Below, piece by piece: positions 8,928 through 17,297 of a stretch of 64,000 nucleotides of DNA. The notes under the pieces were generated by a model. It had not been told where the DNA came from. It did no database searches and saw only the letters and a list, made by a program, of their open reading frames with translations. The position numbers and the translations under genes are program-made. Origin of the DNA: Bordetella genomosp. 1 (GTDB lineage Bacteria; Pseudomonadota; Gammaproteobacteria; Burkholderiales; Burkholderiaceae_B); assembly GCF_002261335.1 (NCBI RefSeq), contig NZ_NEVL01000004.1, positions 620,001 through 684,000 on the forward strand, read 5' to 3'. Position 1 is the first letter of the stretch. Every line of letters begins with the position of its first letter.

Positions 8928-9902
8928 TCACGGCGCGAGCGCAGGATCGACCGCGACGGCGATCTTGCCGCGCAGGCCGTTGTTGGGGCTTTCCAGCCGG
9001 GCGTGGGCGCGCGCGATGTCGGCCAGCGTATAGACGGCGCCCACGTGCGGCCGCAATTGGCCGCGTTCCACCAGCGCGCCCAGCTCGTCGAGCTTGCCGC
9101 GGTTCTGGCGCGTGAAGACCATGTGATAGCTGGCGTTCTTGCCCCAGGCCTGGATCAGGTTCTGCGGCTGCGCGATGTCCACGATGGAGACCACGCGGCC
9201 CAATTGCGCGAGCACGTCGGGGCTGCGCGCCAGCGTGTCGCCGCCGATGGTGTCGAACACGACGTCCACGCCGCGCCCGCCCGACGCCCGCATGACGGCG
9301 TCCACGTAGTCTTCCTTCTCGTAGTCGATCGTCACGTCGGCCCCCAGGCCGCGCGCGAACTCGGCATTTTCCGAGCGCACGGTGGTGTACACGCGGGCGC
9401 CCATGGCCTTGGCCAGCTGGATCGCCACGTGGCCCACGCCGCCGGCGCCGCCGTGCACCAGCACGCTTTCGCCCACGCGCAGCGCCGCGCGCACGACCAG
9501 CGCCTCCCACGCCGTGCCGCCCACCAGCGTGAGGCTGGCCGCCTCGAGATGGCTCAGCGAGGCCGGCTTCCTGCCGACGATGCCTTCCGCGGCCACGTGG
9601 TATTCGGCATAGCTGCCCTGCCCCTCGAAGATCTGCGGCGTGTACCAGACCTCGTCGCCCGGGGCGAACGCGGTCACGCCCGGCCCCACCGCCTCGACCA
9701 CGCCGGACACGTCGTGGCCGGTGATCGCGGGCAGCGGCACCAGGTCGGGATAGTCGCCGCGCCGGACCTGGTAATCGAGCGGGTTGATGGACGTGGCATG
9801 CACCCGCACCAGTACCTGACCGGCTTGCGGCACGGGCTTGGGCACGTCACGCAGCGCAAAGGATTCGGGGCCGCCAAACTGATTCAGCACGATCGCTTTC
9901 AT
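8928..9902 (-). CDS. Zinc-independent quinone oxidoreductase-like MDR enzyme
   Basis: A 324-residue medium-chain reductase. ATG 9902 is chosen because GAGGTG precedes it and the protein then begins [14 protein letters not shown], as usual for the family. An N-terminal GroES-like domain ([35 protein letters not shown]) is followed by the NADPH-binding motif [20 protein letters not shown]. Zinc-ligand cysteines are absent, so it should act as an NADPH-dependent quinone or enone reductase. An ArsR gene lies 75 bp upstream on the same strand, and an operator matching that repressor's own site is in the gap, so it is probably induced when the repressor detects a reactive electrophile. Confidence 0.85.
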   Translation of the reverse strand: MKAIVLNQFGGPESFALRDVPKPVPQAGQVLVRVHATSINPLDYQVRRGDYPDLVPLPAITGHDVSGVVEAVGPGVTAFAPGDEVWYTPQIFEGQGSYAEYHVAAEGIVGRKPASLSHLEAASLTLVGGTAWEALVVRAALRVGESVLVHGGAGGVGHVAIQLAKAMGARVYTTVRSENAEFARGLGADVTIDYEKEDYVDAVMRASGGRGVDVVFDTIGGDTLARSPDVLAQLGRVVSIVDIAQPQNLIQAWGKNASYHMVFTRQNRGKLDELGALVERGQLRPHVGAVYTLADIARAHARLESPNNGLRGKIAVAVDPALAP

Positions 9903-9928
9903 TGAACACCTCACTTCTGGAAAAAGGG

Positions 9929-9948
9929 ATATCGGGAAATACCGATAT
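9929..9948. promoter_or_regulatory. ArsR-type operator before the quinone oxidoreductase gene
   Basis: ATATCGGGAAATACCGATAT: a perfect ATATCG / CGATAT inverted repeat with an 8-bp spacer, 27 bp from the oxidoreductase start. It has the same arms and spacing as the site before the arsR gene (10291-10310). Confidence 0.7.
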
Positions 9949-9977
9949 ATACGAGTAAAAAATTTTGGAATGAAGAC

Positions 9978-10280
9978 CTACAACGCCTGCCCGATGTGCT
10001 CGGCGAGCGCCTTGATGTTGGCCTCGTTGCGCTTGTAGTAGGTCCACTGGCCGATGCGCCTGACCTCGACCAGGCCGGCACGCTGCAACGTGGCCAGGTA
10101 ATCGGACACCGTCGACTGCGACAGCCCGACCCCTTCCTGGATGCTGCTGACGCAGACGCCGACCGTGTTCACATCGCCCTCGTCCTGCGGGGGGAAATGC
10201 CGGGCCGGGTCTTTCAATCCCTTGAGGATGTCCAGACGCGTGCGGTTCGACAGGGCTTTGAAGACTTCGAGCAGATCCAT
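9978..10280 (-). CDS. ArsR-family transcriptional repressor (PyeR-like)
   Basis: A 100-residue winged-helix protein beginning MDLLEVFKALSNRTRLDILK. The recognition helix is in VGLSQSTVSDYLATLQRAGL and the wing in VEVRRIGQWTYYKRNE. No metal-binding Cys pair of the ArsR/SmtB kind is seen; one Cys (GVCVSS) precedes the helix-turn-helix and could sense oxidants or electrophiles. Upstream in-frame starts exist (ATG 10292, TTG 10325), but they would put the 10291-10310 operator inside the coding region, so 10280 is preferred. The order repressor then reductase resembles Pseudomonas pyeR with its old-yellow-enzyme partner. It probably represses itself and the reductase. Confidence 0.82.
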   Translation of the reverse strand: MDLLEVFKALSNRTRLDILKGLKDPARHFPPQDEGDVNTVGVCVSSIQEGVGLSQSTVSDYLATLQRAGLVEVRRIGQWTYYKRNEANIKALAEHIGQAL

Positions 10281-10290
10281 GGACCGAATC

Positions 10291-10310
10291 ATATCGAGAT
10301 TTACCGATAT
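10291..10310. promoter_or_regulatory. ArsR-type autoregulatory operator
   Basis: ATATCGAGATTTACCGATAT: the same ATATCG-N8-CGATAT pattern as at 9929-9948, ending 10 bp before the chosen arsR start. Fourteen or more of 20 bases are shared. This supports autorepression. Confidence 0.7.
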
Positions 10311-10389
10311 GTCAATACCAGGCAACCGCGGAAGCGCAGCCGTCGTGCCGCGGCGATGCCAGGGATCCGGGGGAAAACAGAGAGGAAGA

Positions 10390-10466
10390 TGGCCCGCCCT
10401 ACACGATTCGAACGTGTGACCGCTCGCTTAGAAGGCGAGTGCTCTATCCAACTGAGCTAAGGGCGG
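10390..10466 (-). tRNA. tRNA-Arg (anticodon TCT)
   Basis: 77 nt on the minus strand with encoded CCA. The acceptor stem CCGCCCT pairs with AGGGCGG. The D arm is GCTCAGTTGGATAGAGC, the anticodon loop CTTCTAA gives TCT (complement of 10430-10432), and the T arm is CACACGTTCGAATCGTGT. It closely resembles E. coli tRNA-Arg(UCU) and reads AGA codons, which are rare in GC-rich genomes. It stands alone between arsR and the XRE-cupin regulator. Confidence 0.96.
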
Positions 10467-10483
10467 GTTGCGGAAAGCGCGCA

Positions 10484-10489
10484 ATTCTA
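10484..10489 (-). promoter_or_regulatory. Candidate -10 box of the tRNA-Arg gene
   Basis: TAGAAT on the minus strand, 17 bp before the tRNA 5' end, followed by a GC-rich discriminator as seen at stable-RNA promoters. No good -35 box is visible. Confidence 0.35.
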
Positions 10490-10523
10490 CCGCGTGGCGG
10501 CAGGGGCGGCGTGCGCGGCGATT

Positions 10524-11141
10524 TTACCCTGCCTGCTCGAGCGTGGGCGGCGGCTCGGCGTCGGCGTCCATCGCGTCGGAGGTCGACACCCACAGCACCA
10601 GCGCGTCTTTCTTGCTGCGGCTGATCACCCGATGGCCCATGCGGCTGTCGATGTAGAAGCATTCGCCCGCCTTGAGCCGGGCTGGCGAATAGAACTCGGT
10701 GTGCAGCTCGATCTCGCCTTCCAGCACGTAGACGAACTCTTCGCCGCGGTGGCGGCTCCAGTCGGCGAACTCGTCGAACGAGCGCGCCTTGACCCGCGTG
10801 CGGAACGGCATCATGCGCTTGTGCGACAGGGCGGTGCACAGCAGCAGGTGATCGTAGTACGGCGTCTGGTAGGGCCGGCCTTCCTCGCCGTGATTGACGC
10901 TGCGCCGGCCGGTGCCCATGTGTTCGGCGGGCGACATGAACAGCTCGGCCACGTCGAGCTCCAGGCCGGCCGCGATCTTGAGCAGGTTGTCGTAGGTCGG
11001 CGACAGCAGATTGTTTTCGATCTTCGACAGCGTCGACGCGGCCACGCCGCTGGCCTGGGCGGCCTGCTTCAGCGTCCAGCGCCGCTCCTGGCGCAGGGCC
11101 CGCAATCGCAGCGCCAGCGCGCTTTCCCGTTTATCTTCCAT
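10524..11141 (-). CDS. XRE-family regulator with C-terminal cupin domain (PuuR-like)
   Basis: A 205-residue protein. The start ATG 11141 gives MEDKRESALALRLRALRQER; upstream residues are antisense to the oxidase gene. An XRE helix-turn-helix is at residues 15-65 (WTLKQAAQASGVAASTLSKI then ENNLLSPTYDNLLKIA). A cupin beta-barrel spans about 120-190 (EEFVYVLEGEIELHTEFYSP, KAGECFYIDSRMGHRVIS). This architecture controls polyamine and amino acid catabolism. It is the last gene of the minus-strand ABC transporter/oxidase operon, 16 bp after the oxidase stop. It probably represses both the operon and the divergent dehydrogenase, with the cupin sensing the substrate or an intermediate. Confidence 0.85.
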   Translation of the reverse strand: MEDKRESALALRLRALRQERRWTLKQAAQASGVAASTLSKIENNLLSPTYDNLLKIAAGLELDVAELFMSPAEHMGTGRRSVNHGEEGRPYQTPYYDHLLLCTALSHKRMMPFRTRVKARSFDEFADWSRHRGEEFVYVLEGEIELHTEFYSPARLKAGECFYIDSRMGHRVISRSKKDALVLWVSTSDAMDADAEPPPTLEQAG

Positions 11142-11157
11142 CGCCTGAATACATCCG

Positions 11158-12459
11158 TCATCCGCGCGCCTGCCGTTCGCGTAGCCAGTCGCGCGCCTGG
11201 TACGACCAATAAGTGAGTTGCACCGCCGCGGTGCCGAACGGCCCGCCGTTCCAGGCCAGCCCGAACGGCTCGAACAGCCGGTAGCGCTCGGATTCGCCGG
11301 TGATGCCCTCGGCCACGACACGCCCGCCGATCGAGGTGGTGTTCATGCCATGGCCGCCGAACGCCGTGCAGTACCAGACGCCCTCGCCCAGCCTGCCGAT
11401 CTGGGGCATCAGGTGGCGGGCGTAGGCCATGCGGCCGGACCAGGCGGCGTCGACGCGCAGCCCCTGCAACTGGGGATACACCGACAATAGTTCGCGGCGC
11501 AACGATTCCGCCAGGTCGGGCGGATCGCTGATCCGGGTCGTGATTCTACTGCCCCAGCCGATGCGCCCGCCCGGCAGCACGCGATAGTAGTTGCCGGCAC
11601 GGCGCGTGTCGCCGATCGCGGCGTCGGTGCGGATCGCCTCGCGCACCCGCTCGCCGAGGGGTTCGGTCAGCATGATGTAGGTCGCGATCGGCAGCATCGC
11701 GCGCCGCAGCCGCGGCACCACGCCTTCGGTGTAGCCGCCGGTGGCGAGCACCACCTGGGCCGCCTCCAGCGTGCCCTGCGCGGTGGCGAGCCGCTTGACC
11801 GGGCCGGCGAGAGCGGCGGCGTTCACCGCGCTGCCCTCGTGGATGCGCACGCCCAGCCGCACGCACTCGCGCGCCAGCGCGCGCGCGTAGTTGAGCGGAT
11901 GGAAATGGAATGAGCCGGGATCGTCGATGCCCTGGAAATAGACGTCCGACACCAGGCGCTCGCGCACCTGCGCGCGCGACAGCACCGAGACCTCGCGGCC
12001 GAACACCGAGCGCTGCTCGTCGCACCAGCGCTGCAGCTCCTCGGTGCCCTCGTGGCGCAGCACGCGCAGCCGGCCGTCGACCTTGTGCGCCTCGGTGATG
12101 CCGAGCGCCGCGATGTTGTCGCGGATGATCTCCACCCCTTCCATCGACAGGCGGTAGAGCGATTGATAGTGCGACTCGCTGACGTGGCGGCGGATCTGGT
12201 CGGCGCCGGCCGAAAAGGCCGGCGACACCGAGCCGCCGTTGCGGCCCGAGGCGCCCCACCCCACGCGCTGCGCCTCCAGCAGGGTCACGGCGCGGCCGCG
12301 TCGCGCCAGCTCCAGCGCGGTGCTCAGGCCCGCCAGGCCGCCGCCCACGACGGCCACCTCGGTCTCGGCCGCGCCCGCCAGCGGCGCGTGACGGGTGTCG
12401 GGATCGGCCAGCGTGCGGGCATACCAGGTGTCGACGTAGTCGTTCTCGGCGGCGGACAT
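11158..12459 (-). CDS. amaA: DAO-family FAD oxidoreductase, probable L-pipecolate oxidase
   Basis: A 433-residue flavoenzyme starting at ATG 12459 behind AAAGGAG. The FAD-binding motif is VAVVGGGLAGLSTALELARR near residue 32, with VGWGASGRNGGSVSP completing the DAO nucleotide site. The C-terminal GFGGHGMN-type loop appears as FGGHGMNTTSIGGRVVAE. Similar enzymes oxidise gamma-glutamylputrescine or L-pipecolate. The pipecolate role is favoured because an aminoadipate-semialdehyde dehydrogenase-like gene lies divergently at 15652; in Pseudomonas putida AmaA and AmaB act in sequence. It shares an operon with a polar amino acid ABC transporter. The substrate is inferred from context. Confidence 0.7.
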   Translation of the reverse strand: MSAAENDYVDTWYARTLADPDTRHAPLAGAAETEVAVVGGGLAGLSTALELARRGRAVTLLEAQRVGWGASGRNGGSVSPAFSAGADQIRRHVSESHYQSLYRLSMEGVEIIRDNIAALGITEAHKVDGRLRVLRHEGTEELQRWCDEQRSVFGREVSVLSRAQVRERLVSDVYFQGIDDPGSFHFHPLNYARALARECVRLGVRIHEGSAVNAAALAGPVKRLATAQGTLEAAQVVLATGGYTEGVVPRLRRAMLPIATYIMLTEPLGERVREAIRTDAAIGDTRRAGNYYRVLPGGRIGWGSRITTRISDPPDLAESLRRELLSVYPQLQGLRVDAAWSGRMAYARHLMPQIGRLGEGVWYCTAFGGHGMNTTSIGGRVVAEGITGESERYRLFEPFGLAWNGGPFGTAAVQLTYWSYQARDWLRERQARG

Positions 12460-12470
12460 CCGCGCTCCTT

Positions 12471-13157
12471 TCAGTGCAGCGACGCCGGCGCGAGCCGGCC
12501 CGACACGCGGCGCTCGACCCAGTTGGCCAGGCGCAGCAGCGGATAGCAGTAGACGAAGTAGACGGCCGCGATCAGGCCGTAGATGAACAGGGTCTTGGCG
12601 GGATAGGTGATCATCAGCACCTCGCCCTGGCGCGTGAGCTCGGACAGGCCGATCACCGACAGGATGGCCGTGCTCTTGATCAGCATCACGTAGACGCCGC
12701 TCATGGGCTGCACGATCAGGCGCATGGCCTGCGGCAGCACCACCAGGCGCAGCACCTGCAGCCGGCGCAGGCCGAGCGTGAGCGCGGCCTCGGTCTGGCC
12801 GCGCGGCACCGACTCGATCGCGCCGCGCACGATCTCGGCCACATAGCTCGAGGTGTAGACCGACAGCGCCACGAAGGCCGCCATGAACGACTCCCAGTGC
12901 AGCCACTCGATGCCCGTGCTGGGCAACACGAAATAGAACACGTAGAGCTGCACCAGGAAGGGCGTGCCGCGCAGCAGGTGGATGTAGACGCCCAGCAGCT
13001 GGTGCGCCACCGGCACGCGGTAGCTGCGGATCACGCCGATCACGAAGCCCAGCGCCGAGCCCGCGATGATGGCCAGCGACGAGATCTTGAGCGTCTCCAG
13101 GAAGCCCTTGAGCAGGAAGGGCATGACGGTGAGCGCGGTATCGATGTAGGGTTGCAT
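12471..13157 (-). CDS. Polar amino acid ABC transporter permease (HisM/GlnP family)
   Basis: A 228-residue membrane protein with about five helices, starting MQPYIDTALTVMPFLLKGF. The inner-membrane ABC signature loop lies in YVAEIVRGAIESVPRGQTEA followed by ALTLGLRRLQVLRLVVLPQA, the EAA motif that contacts the ATPase. The LLRGTPFLVQLYVFYF segment is characteristic of the polar amino acid uptake family. It follows the second permease by 2 bp and precedes the oxidase by 11 bp. The two permeases probably form a heterodimer. Confidence 0.92.
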   Translation of the reverse strand: MQPYIDTALTVMPFLLKGFLETLKISSLAIIAGSALGFVIGVIRSYRVPVAHQLLGVYIHLLRGTPFLVQLYVFYFVLPSTGIEWLHWESFMAAFVALSVYTSSYVAEIVRGAIESVPRGQTEAALTLGLRRLQVLRLVVLPQAMRLIVQPMSGVYVMLIKSTAILSVIGLSELTRQGEVLMITYPAKTLFIYGLIAAVYFVYCYPLLRLANWVERRVSGRLAPASLH

Positions 13158-13159
13158 GC

Positions 13160-13852
13160 TCACCTCGTGTTCCAGGCCGGGCCGGCCAGCCACAGGCGCA
13201 CGCCCTGCGAGATCAGCAGCATCACGCCGTAGATCAGCAGGTAGCCCACCGCGATGGTGAGGAAGCTCTCGTTGGGCACGATGCGCTCGCTGTTCATCAG
13301 CACGCCGGCCGCCACCAGCTCGAACACCGTGATGAGCGACAGCAGCGAGGAATCCTTGATCAGCACCGCCGCCTGGCCCACCAGCGGCGGCAGCGTGTTG
13401 GCGAAGGCCTGCGGCAGCACGATGTAGCGCAGGCGCTGCAGGTAGCTCATGCCGACCGCCTTGCCGCCCTCGATCTGGCCGCGCGGCACCGACGCGATGC
13501 CGGCGCGCACGATCTCGCTGACATAGGCGCCGTGATGCAGCGTGAGCGCCACGATGCCCAGCGCCAGCTCGCTCCAGCCCTTGGACGCCGGGATCAGCGC
13601 GGGCAGGCCGTAATACACCAGGTAGATCTGCACCAGCAGCGGCGTGGCGCGCACGAACTGCACGTAGCCCGCCACCGGCCGCCACAGCAGCGCGCGCGCC
13701 GACATGCGGCCCAGCGCCAGCGGCACGCCCAGCAGCACCGCCAGCACCAGGCTGGCGCCGGCGGCGATCAGGGTGTTGCCCAAGCCCCGCAGAAACGGGT
13801 CCGTGTACTGGACGACGATGCGCCAGTTGTAATAATCAAGCAGCCAGTCCAT
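13160..13852 (-). CDS. Polar amino acid ABC transporter permease, second subunit
   Basis: A 230-residue permease with the same family marks as its neighbour: FVRATPLLVQIYLVYYGLP, and the EAA loop in YVSEIVRAGIASVPRGQIEG with GKAVGMSYLQRLRYIVLPQA. It begins MDWLLDYYNWRIVVQY at ATG 13852, 15 bp after the binding-protein gene. Together with the 228-residue permease it should form the membrane channel for a basic or cyclic amino acid. Confidence 0.92.
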   Translation of the reverse strand: MDWLLDYYNWRIVVQYTDPFLRGLGNTLIAAGASLVLAVLLGVPLALGRMSARALLWRPVAGYVQFVRATPLLVQIYLVYYGLPALIPASKGWSELALGIVALTLHHGAYVSEIVRAGIASVPRGQIEGGKAVGMSYLQRLRYIVLPQAFANTLPPLVGQAAVLIKDSSLLSLITVFELVAAGVLMNSERIVPNESFLTIAVGYLLIYGVMLLISQGVRLWLAGPAWNTR

Positions 13853-13867
13853 GGACCCCGTTCCGCC

Positions 13868-14662
13868 TCAATGCTCTTTTTTCCACTCGGTCGAGTACCA
13901 GTACTTCACGGTCTCGGGCAGCGTGTTGTCGGCGGTCTTGAGCGAGGCCCAGTTGTCGAGCCAGAACTTCAGGCGCACGGCGGTGGGCGCCACGGCAAAC
14001 GCCAGCGGCTCGCGCACCATCACGCCGTCGAGCACGCGCAGGTTGTTGAAGTCGGCCAGGAACTGGTTGGCGGTGGAGAGCGACATGATGCCGGCGTCGA
14101 GACGGCCCGACGAGAGGGCCTGGCCCACCGGCGCGCTGCCCCCCGAGAACTCTTTCAGCGTTGCCTTGGGCAGCATCTTCTTGCCCACTTCCGCATAGGT
14201 GGACGCGCCCAGCGCGCCGACCGTCACGCCGGCCTTGTCGAGCTCGGCGTACGACTTGTAGGGCGAGTCCTTCGGCACCACGGCCACGGTGTCGGCATAG
14301 AACATCGGCACCGAGAACAGCAACTGCGCGGCGCGCTGCGGCGTGGGCGTCATGTCGGCGGCGATCATGTCGGCCTTGCCCGACAGCAGCGCCGGGATCA
14401 GCCCCTTCCATTCGTAGTCCTGCAGCACCAGCTTCACGCCCAGGTCGTCGGCCATGCGCTGGGCCAGCACCACGGCCAGGCCGGTGCGCTTGCCGTTCTT
14501 GTCCATGAAGCTCATGAGCGGCCCGGAGGTCTGCACCGCCACGCGGAATTCGCCGCGCTTGAGGATGTCGCCGAGCTCGTCCGCCTGTGCGGGCGCGCTC
14601 GCGCCCAGGGCGGCCACGGCCGCCACGGTGGCCAGGCCCAGCCAATGTTTGATGTTCCGCAT
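13868..14662 (-). CDS. Periplasmic polar amino acid-binding protein
   Basis: A 264-residue protein starting at ATG 14662 behind AGAAGGGG. A Sec signal peptide covers about residues 1-28 (KHWLGLATVAAVAALGASAP, cleavage after AQA). The mature part has the SBP family 3 pattern: LKRGEFRVAVQTSGPLMSFM, GLAVVLAQRMADDLGVKL, DMIAADMTPTPQRAAQLLFS and DAGIMSLSTANQFL. The TPTPQR segment holds the Arg that normally contacts the ligand carboxylate. It probably delivers an amino acid such as pipecolate, lysine or aminoadipate to the adjacent permeases. It has no lipobox. Confidence 0.9.
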   Translation of the reverse strand: MRNIKHWLGLATVAAVAALGASAPAQADELGDILKRGEFRVAVQTSGPLMSFMDKNGKRTGLAVVLAQRMADDLGVKLVLQDYEWKGLIPALLSGKADMIAADMTPTPQRAAQLLFSVPMFYADTVAVVPKDSPYKSYAELDKAGVTVGALGASTYAEVGKKMLPKATLKEFSGGSAPVGQALSSGRLDAGIMSLSTANQFLADFNNLRVLDGVMVREPLAFAVAPTAVRLKFWLDNWASLKTADNTLPETVKYWYSTEWKKEH

Positions 14663-14782
14663 TTTTTTACCCCTTCTGCCTTTGGTGATGTGATGCCCGC
14701 GTTGCGGGTTGCCGGCCGCGCTGCACCGGCGCCTGGACTGCTGGGACTGCAAAGCCACGGCGCCGCGCGGGGCGGCGCCGCT

Positions 14783-15532
14783 TCAGAGAATCTGGTCGAG
14801 GAAGGCGCGCGTGCGCGGGTGGGTGGCGTGGCCGAACAGCTCGGCCGGCGTGCCGCGTTCGACGATGCGGCCGGCGTCCATGAACATCATGTGGTCGGCC
14901 ACGTCACGCGCGAACCCCATCTCGTGCGTGACCACCGCCATGGTCATGCCGTCGTGCGCCAGCTCGCGCATCAGCGCCAGGATGCCGCCCACGGTTTCGG
15001 GATCGAGCGCCGAGGTGGCCTCGTCGAACAGCATCACCTTGGGCTGCATCGCCAGCGCGCGCGCGATCGCCACGCGCTGCTGCTGGCCGCCGGAAAGCTG
15101 GCTGGGATAGCGCTTGCCCAGCTCGCCGATGCCGACGCGCTCGAGCAGCGCCTGGGCGCGCTCGCGCGCCGCGCCCTCGGCCTCGCCGCGCACCACGCGC
15201 TGCGGCAGCACGATGTTGTCGAGCGCGGTGCGGTGCTGGAACAGGTTGAAGTGCTGGAACACCATGCCGACCTCCGCGCGCCAGCGGTTCAGGTTGGTGG
15301 CGGGGTCCGACAGCGAGACGCCGTCGATGCGGATCTCGCCGGCGTCGATGGTCTCGAGGGCGTTGAGAGTGCGCAGCAGCGTGCTCTTGCCCGAGCCCGA
15401 CGGACCGATGATGACCATCACCTCGCCGCGCCCGAGCTCGCAATCCACCTCGGTGAGCGCCGGGTGCGGCGGCAGGCCGGGACGTGCAAAGCACTTGCTG
15501 ACGGACTGCACCTGGACCAGCGGCTGGGACAT
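14783..15532 (-). CDS. Polar amino acid ABC transporter ATPase (GlnQ/HisP family)
   Basis: A 249-residue ATPase. The Walker A motif is GPSGSGKST near residue 43, the Q-loop is in [11 protein letters not shown], the signature is [15 protein letters not shown], the Walker B is [14 protein letters not shown], and the switch His is in [20 protein letters not shown] is typical of amino acid importers. It is the first gene of the operon, with 120 bp before the binding-protein gene, and is divergent from amaB. That makes 15533-15651 the shared control region. Confidence 0.95.
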   Translation of the reverse strand: MSQPLVQVQSVSKCFARPGLPPHPALTEVDCELGRGEVMVIIGPSGSGKSTLLRTLNALETIDAGEIRIDGVSLSDPATNLNRWRAEVGMVFQHFNLFQHRTALDNIVLPQRVVRGEAEGAARERAQALLERVGIGELGKRYPSQLSGGQQQRVAIARALAMQPKVMLFDEATSALDPETVGGILALMRELAHDGMTMAVVTHEMGFARDVADHMMFMDAGRIVERGTPAELFGHATHPRTRAFLDQIL

Positions 15533-15560
15533 CGGTCAACCTCGAAAAAAGATTTCGCAT

Positions 15561-15598
15561 TTGACGTCGGAGTTTCGTATAGTAAATTTTTTCTCCGA
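15561..15598. promoter_or_regulatory. Divergent promoter/operator region of the amino acid module
   Basis: AT-rich DNA between the two divergent starts. TCGGAG (15567-15572) and CTCCGA (15593-15598) form an inverted repeat around TTTCGTATAGTAAATT. For amaB, TTGACG (15561-15566) and TAAATT (15583-15588) make a 16-bp spaced promoter. The XRE-cupin protein is the natural candidate to bind here. Confidence 0.45.
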
Positions 15599-15651
15599 AA
15601 TTCGACTTAGGCATAACCCTGAATCGGCTCATCAAACCTAGAGGAAACGCC

Positions 15652-17154
15652 ATGGAAACCCTGACGGCGCTGCTGCGCGAACTTGGCCTGGATCCGGCCG
15701 CACTGGCCAACGGCACCCTGCCCGCGCGCAGTCCGATCGACGGCGCCATCCTGGCGCAGGTGCCCGAACACACGGTGGCCCAGGCGCATGCCGCGATCAC
15801 GCGCGCGCGCCACGCCAGCCGCGCCTGGCGCGACGTGCCGGCGCCGCGCCGCGGTGAGCTGGTGCGCCGCTACGGCGAGAGCCTGCGCGCGCACAAGCAG
15901 GCGCTGGGCCGCCTGGTGGCGCTCGAGGCCGGCAAGATCCTGGCCGAGGGCGAGGGCGAAGTGCAGGAAATGATCGACATCTGCGACTTCGCGGTCGGCC
16001 TGTCGCGCCAGCTCTACGGCCTCACCATCGCCTCCGAGCGCCCGGGCCACCGCATGATGGAGACCTGGCATCCGCTCGGCGTGATCGGCGTCATCAGCGC
16101 CTTCAACTTCCCGGTGGCGGTGTGGTCGTGGAACACCGCGCTGGCGCTGGTCTGCGGCAACGCCGTGGTCTGGAAGCCGTCGGAGAAGACCCCGCTCACG
16201 GCCCTGGCCTGCCAGGCACTGTTCCAGCGCGTGGCGCAGCAATTCGACGATGCCCCGGCGGGCCTGTCGGAGCTGCTGATCGGCGGCCGCGAACTGGGCG
16301 AGGCGCTGGTCGATTCGCACGACGTGGCGCTGGTGTCGGCCACCGGCTCGACCCGCATGGGTCGCCAGGTCGGCCCGCGCGTGGCGCAGCGCTTCGGCCG
16401 CGTGCTGCTCGAGCTCGGCGGCAACAACGCCATCATCGTCGGCCCCAGCGCCGACCTGGACATGGCCGCGCGCGGCATCGTGTTCGGCGCCATCGGCACG
16501 GCGGGCCAGCGCTGCACCACCACGCGCCGCCTGATCGTGCACGAGTCGGTGGCCGACGCGCTGCTGACCCGCCTCAAGCGCGCCTATGCCAGCGCCACGG
16601 TGGGCAGCCCGCTCGAGGCCGGCACGCTGGTGGGACCGCTGATCGACCAGGCCGCGTTCGACGCCATGCAGGCCGCGCTCACGGCCGCGCGCGAACAGGG
16701 CGGCACGATCACCGGCGGCGAACGCCTGCTCGAAGACACCTGGCCGCAGGCCTGGTACGTGCGCCCGGCCATCGCGGAGATGCCGGGCCAGAGCGACGTG
16801 GTGTGCCACGAAACCTTCGCGCCCATCCTCTACGTGATGCGCTACACCGACTTCGAGCAGGCCATCGCGCTGCAAAACGCCGTGCCGCAGGGGCTGTCCT
16901 CGGCCATCTTCACCAATGACCTGCGCGAGGCGGAAACCTTCCTGTCGGCCTCGGGCTCCGACTGCGGCATCGCCAACGTCAACATCGGCACCTCGGGCGC
17001 CGAGATCGGCGGCGCCTTCGGCGGCGAGAAGGAAACCGGCGGCGGCCGGGAATCCGGCTCCGACGCCTGGAAGAGCTATATGCGGCGTGCGACCAACACC
17101 ATCAACTACTCGCGCGCCCTGCCCCTGGCCCAGGGCATCAAGTTCGGAGAATGA
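15652..17154 (+). CDS. amaB: Probable L-aminoadipate-semialdehyde (piperidine-6-carboxylate) dehydrogenase
   Basis: A 500-residue aldehyde dehydrogenase of the ALDH7/AmaB type. Motifs: WHPLGVIGVISAFNFPVAVW, VWKPSEKTPLTALA (cofactor binding), VSATGSTRMGRQVGP, the general base Glu in LLELGGNNAI, and the nucleophile Cys in GTAGQRCTTTRRL. AmaB enzymes oxidise L-2-aminoadipate 6-semialdehyde to aminoadipate in lysine/pipecolate breakdown. An AGAGGA ribosome site precedes ATG 15652. It is divergent from the ABC transporter-amaA operon, and the two enzymes would act consecutively. Length equals the family norm. Confidence 0.8.
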   Translation: METLTALLRELGLDPAALANGTLPARSPIDGAILAQVPEHTVAQAHAAITRARHASRAWRDVPAPRRGELVRRYGESLRAHKQALGRLVALEAGKILAEGEGEVQEMIDICDFAVGLSRQLYGLTIASERPGHRMMETWHPLGVIGVISAFNFPVAVWSWNTALALVCGNAVVWKPSEKTPLTALACQALFQRVAQQFDDAPAGLSELLIGGRELGEALVDSHDVALVSATGSTRMGRQVGPRVAQRFGRVLLELGGNNAIIVGPSADLDMAARGIVFGAIGTAGQRCTTTRRLIVHESVADALLTRLKRAYASATVGSPLEAGTLVGPLIDQAAFDAMQAALTAAREQGGTITGGERLLEDTWPQAWYVRPAIAEMPGQSDVVCHETFAPILYVMRYTDFEQAIALQNAVPQGLSSAIFTNDLREAETFLSASGSDCGIANVNIGTSGAEIGGAFGGEKETGGGRESGSDAWKSYMRRATNTINYSRALPLAQGIKFGE

Positions 17155-17297
17155 GGCCTGGCGCGCGTCGCGGGGCGATCCGCGGCGCGTGCCGCCCCCG
17201 GCCGCCGGCAGGAATTGACAGGGTTCTTACAAGCCGTTTCGGCGCCCGCCCGGCCCGATGCTAAAGTGGCCTGTCCTCATTGTTGCCATCCGACCCA

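Noticed and set aside
9978-10325. Longer arsR start at TTG 10325 or ATG 10292
   Set aside because: Either would put the perfect operator at 10291-10310 inside the coding region; the family usually starts at the MDLLEVFKALS position.
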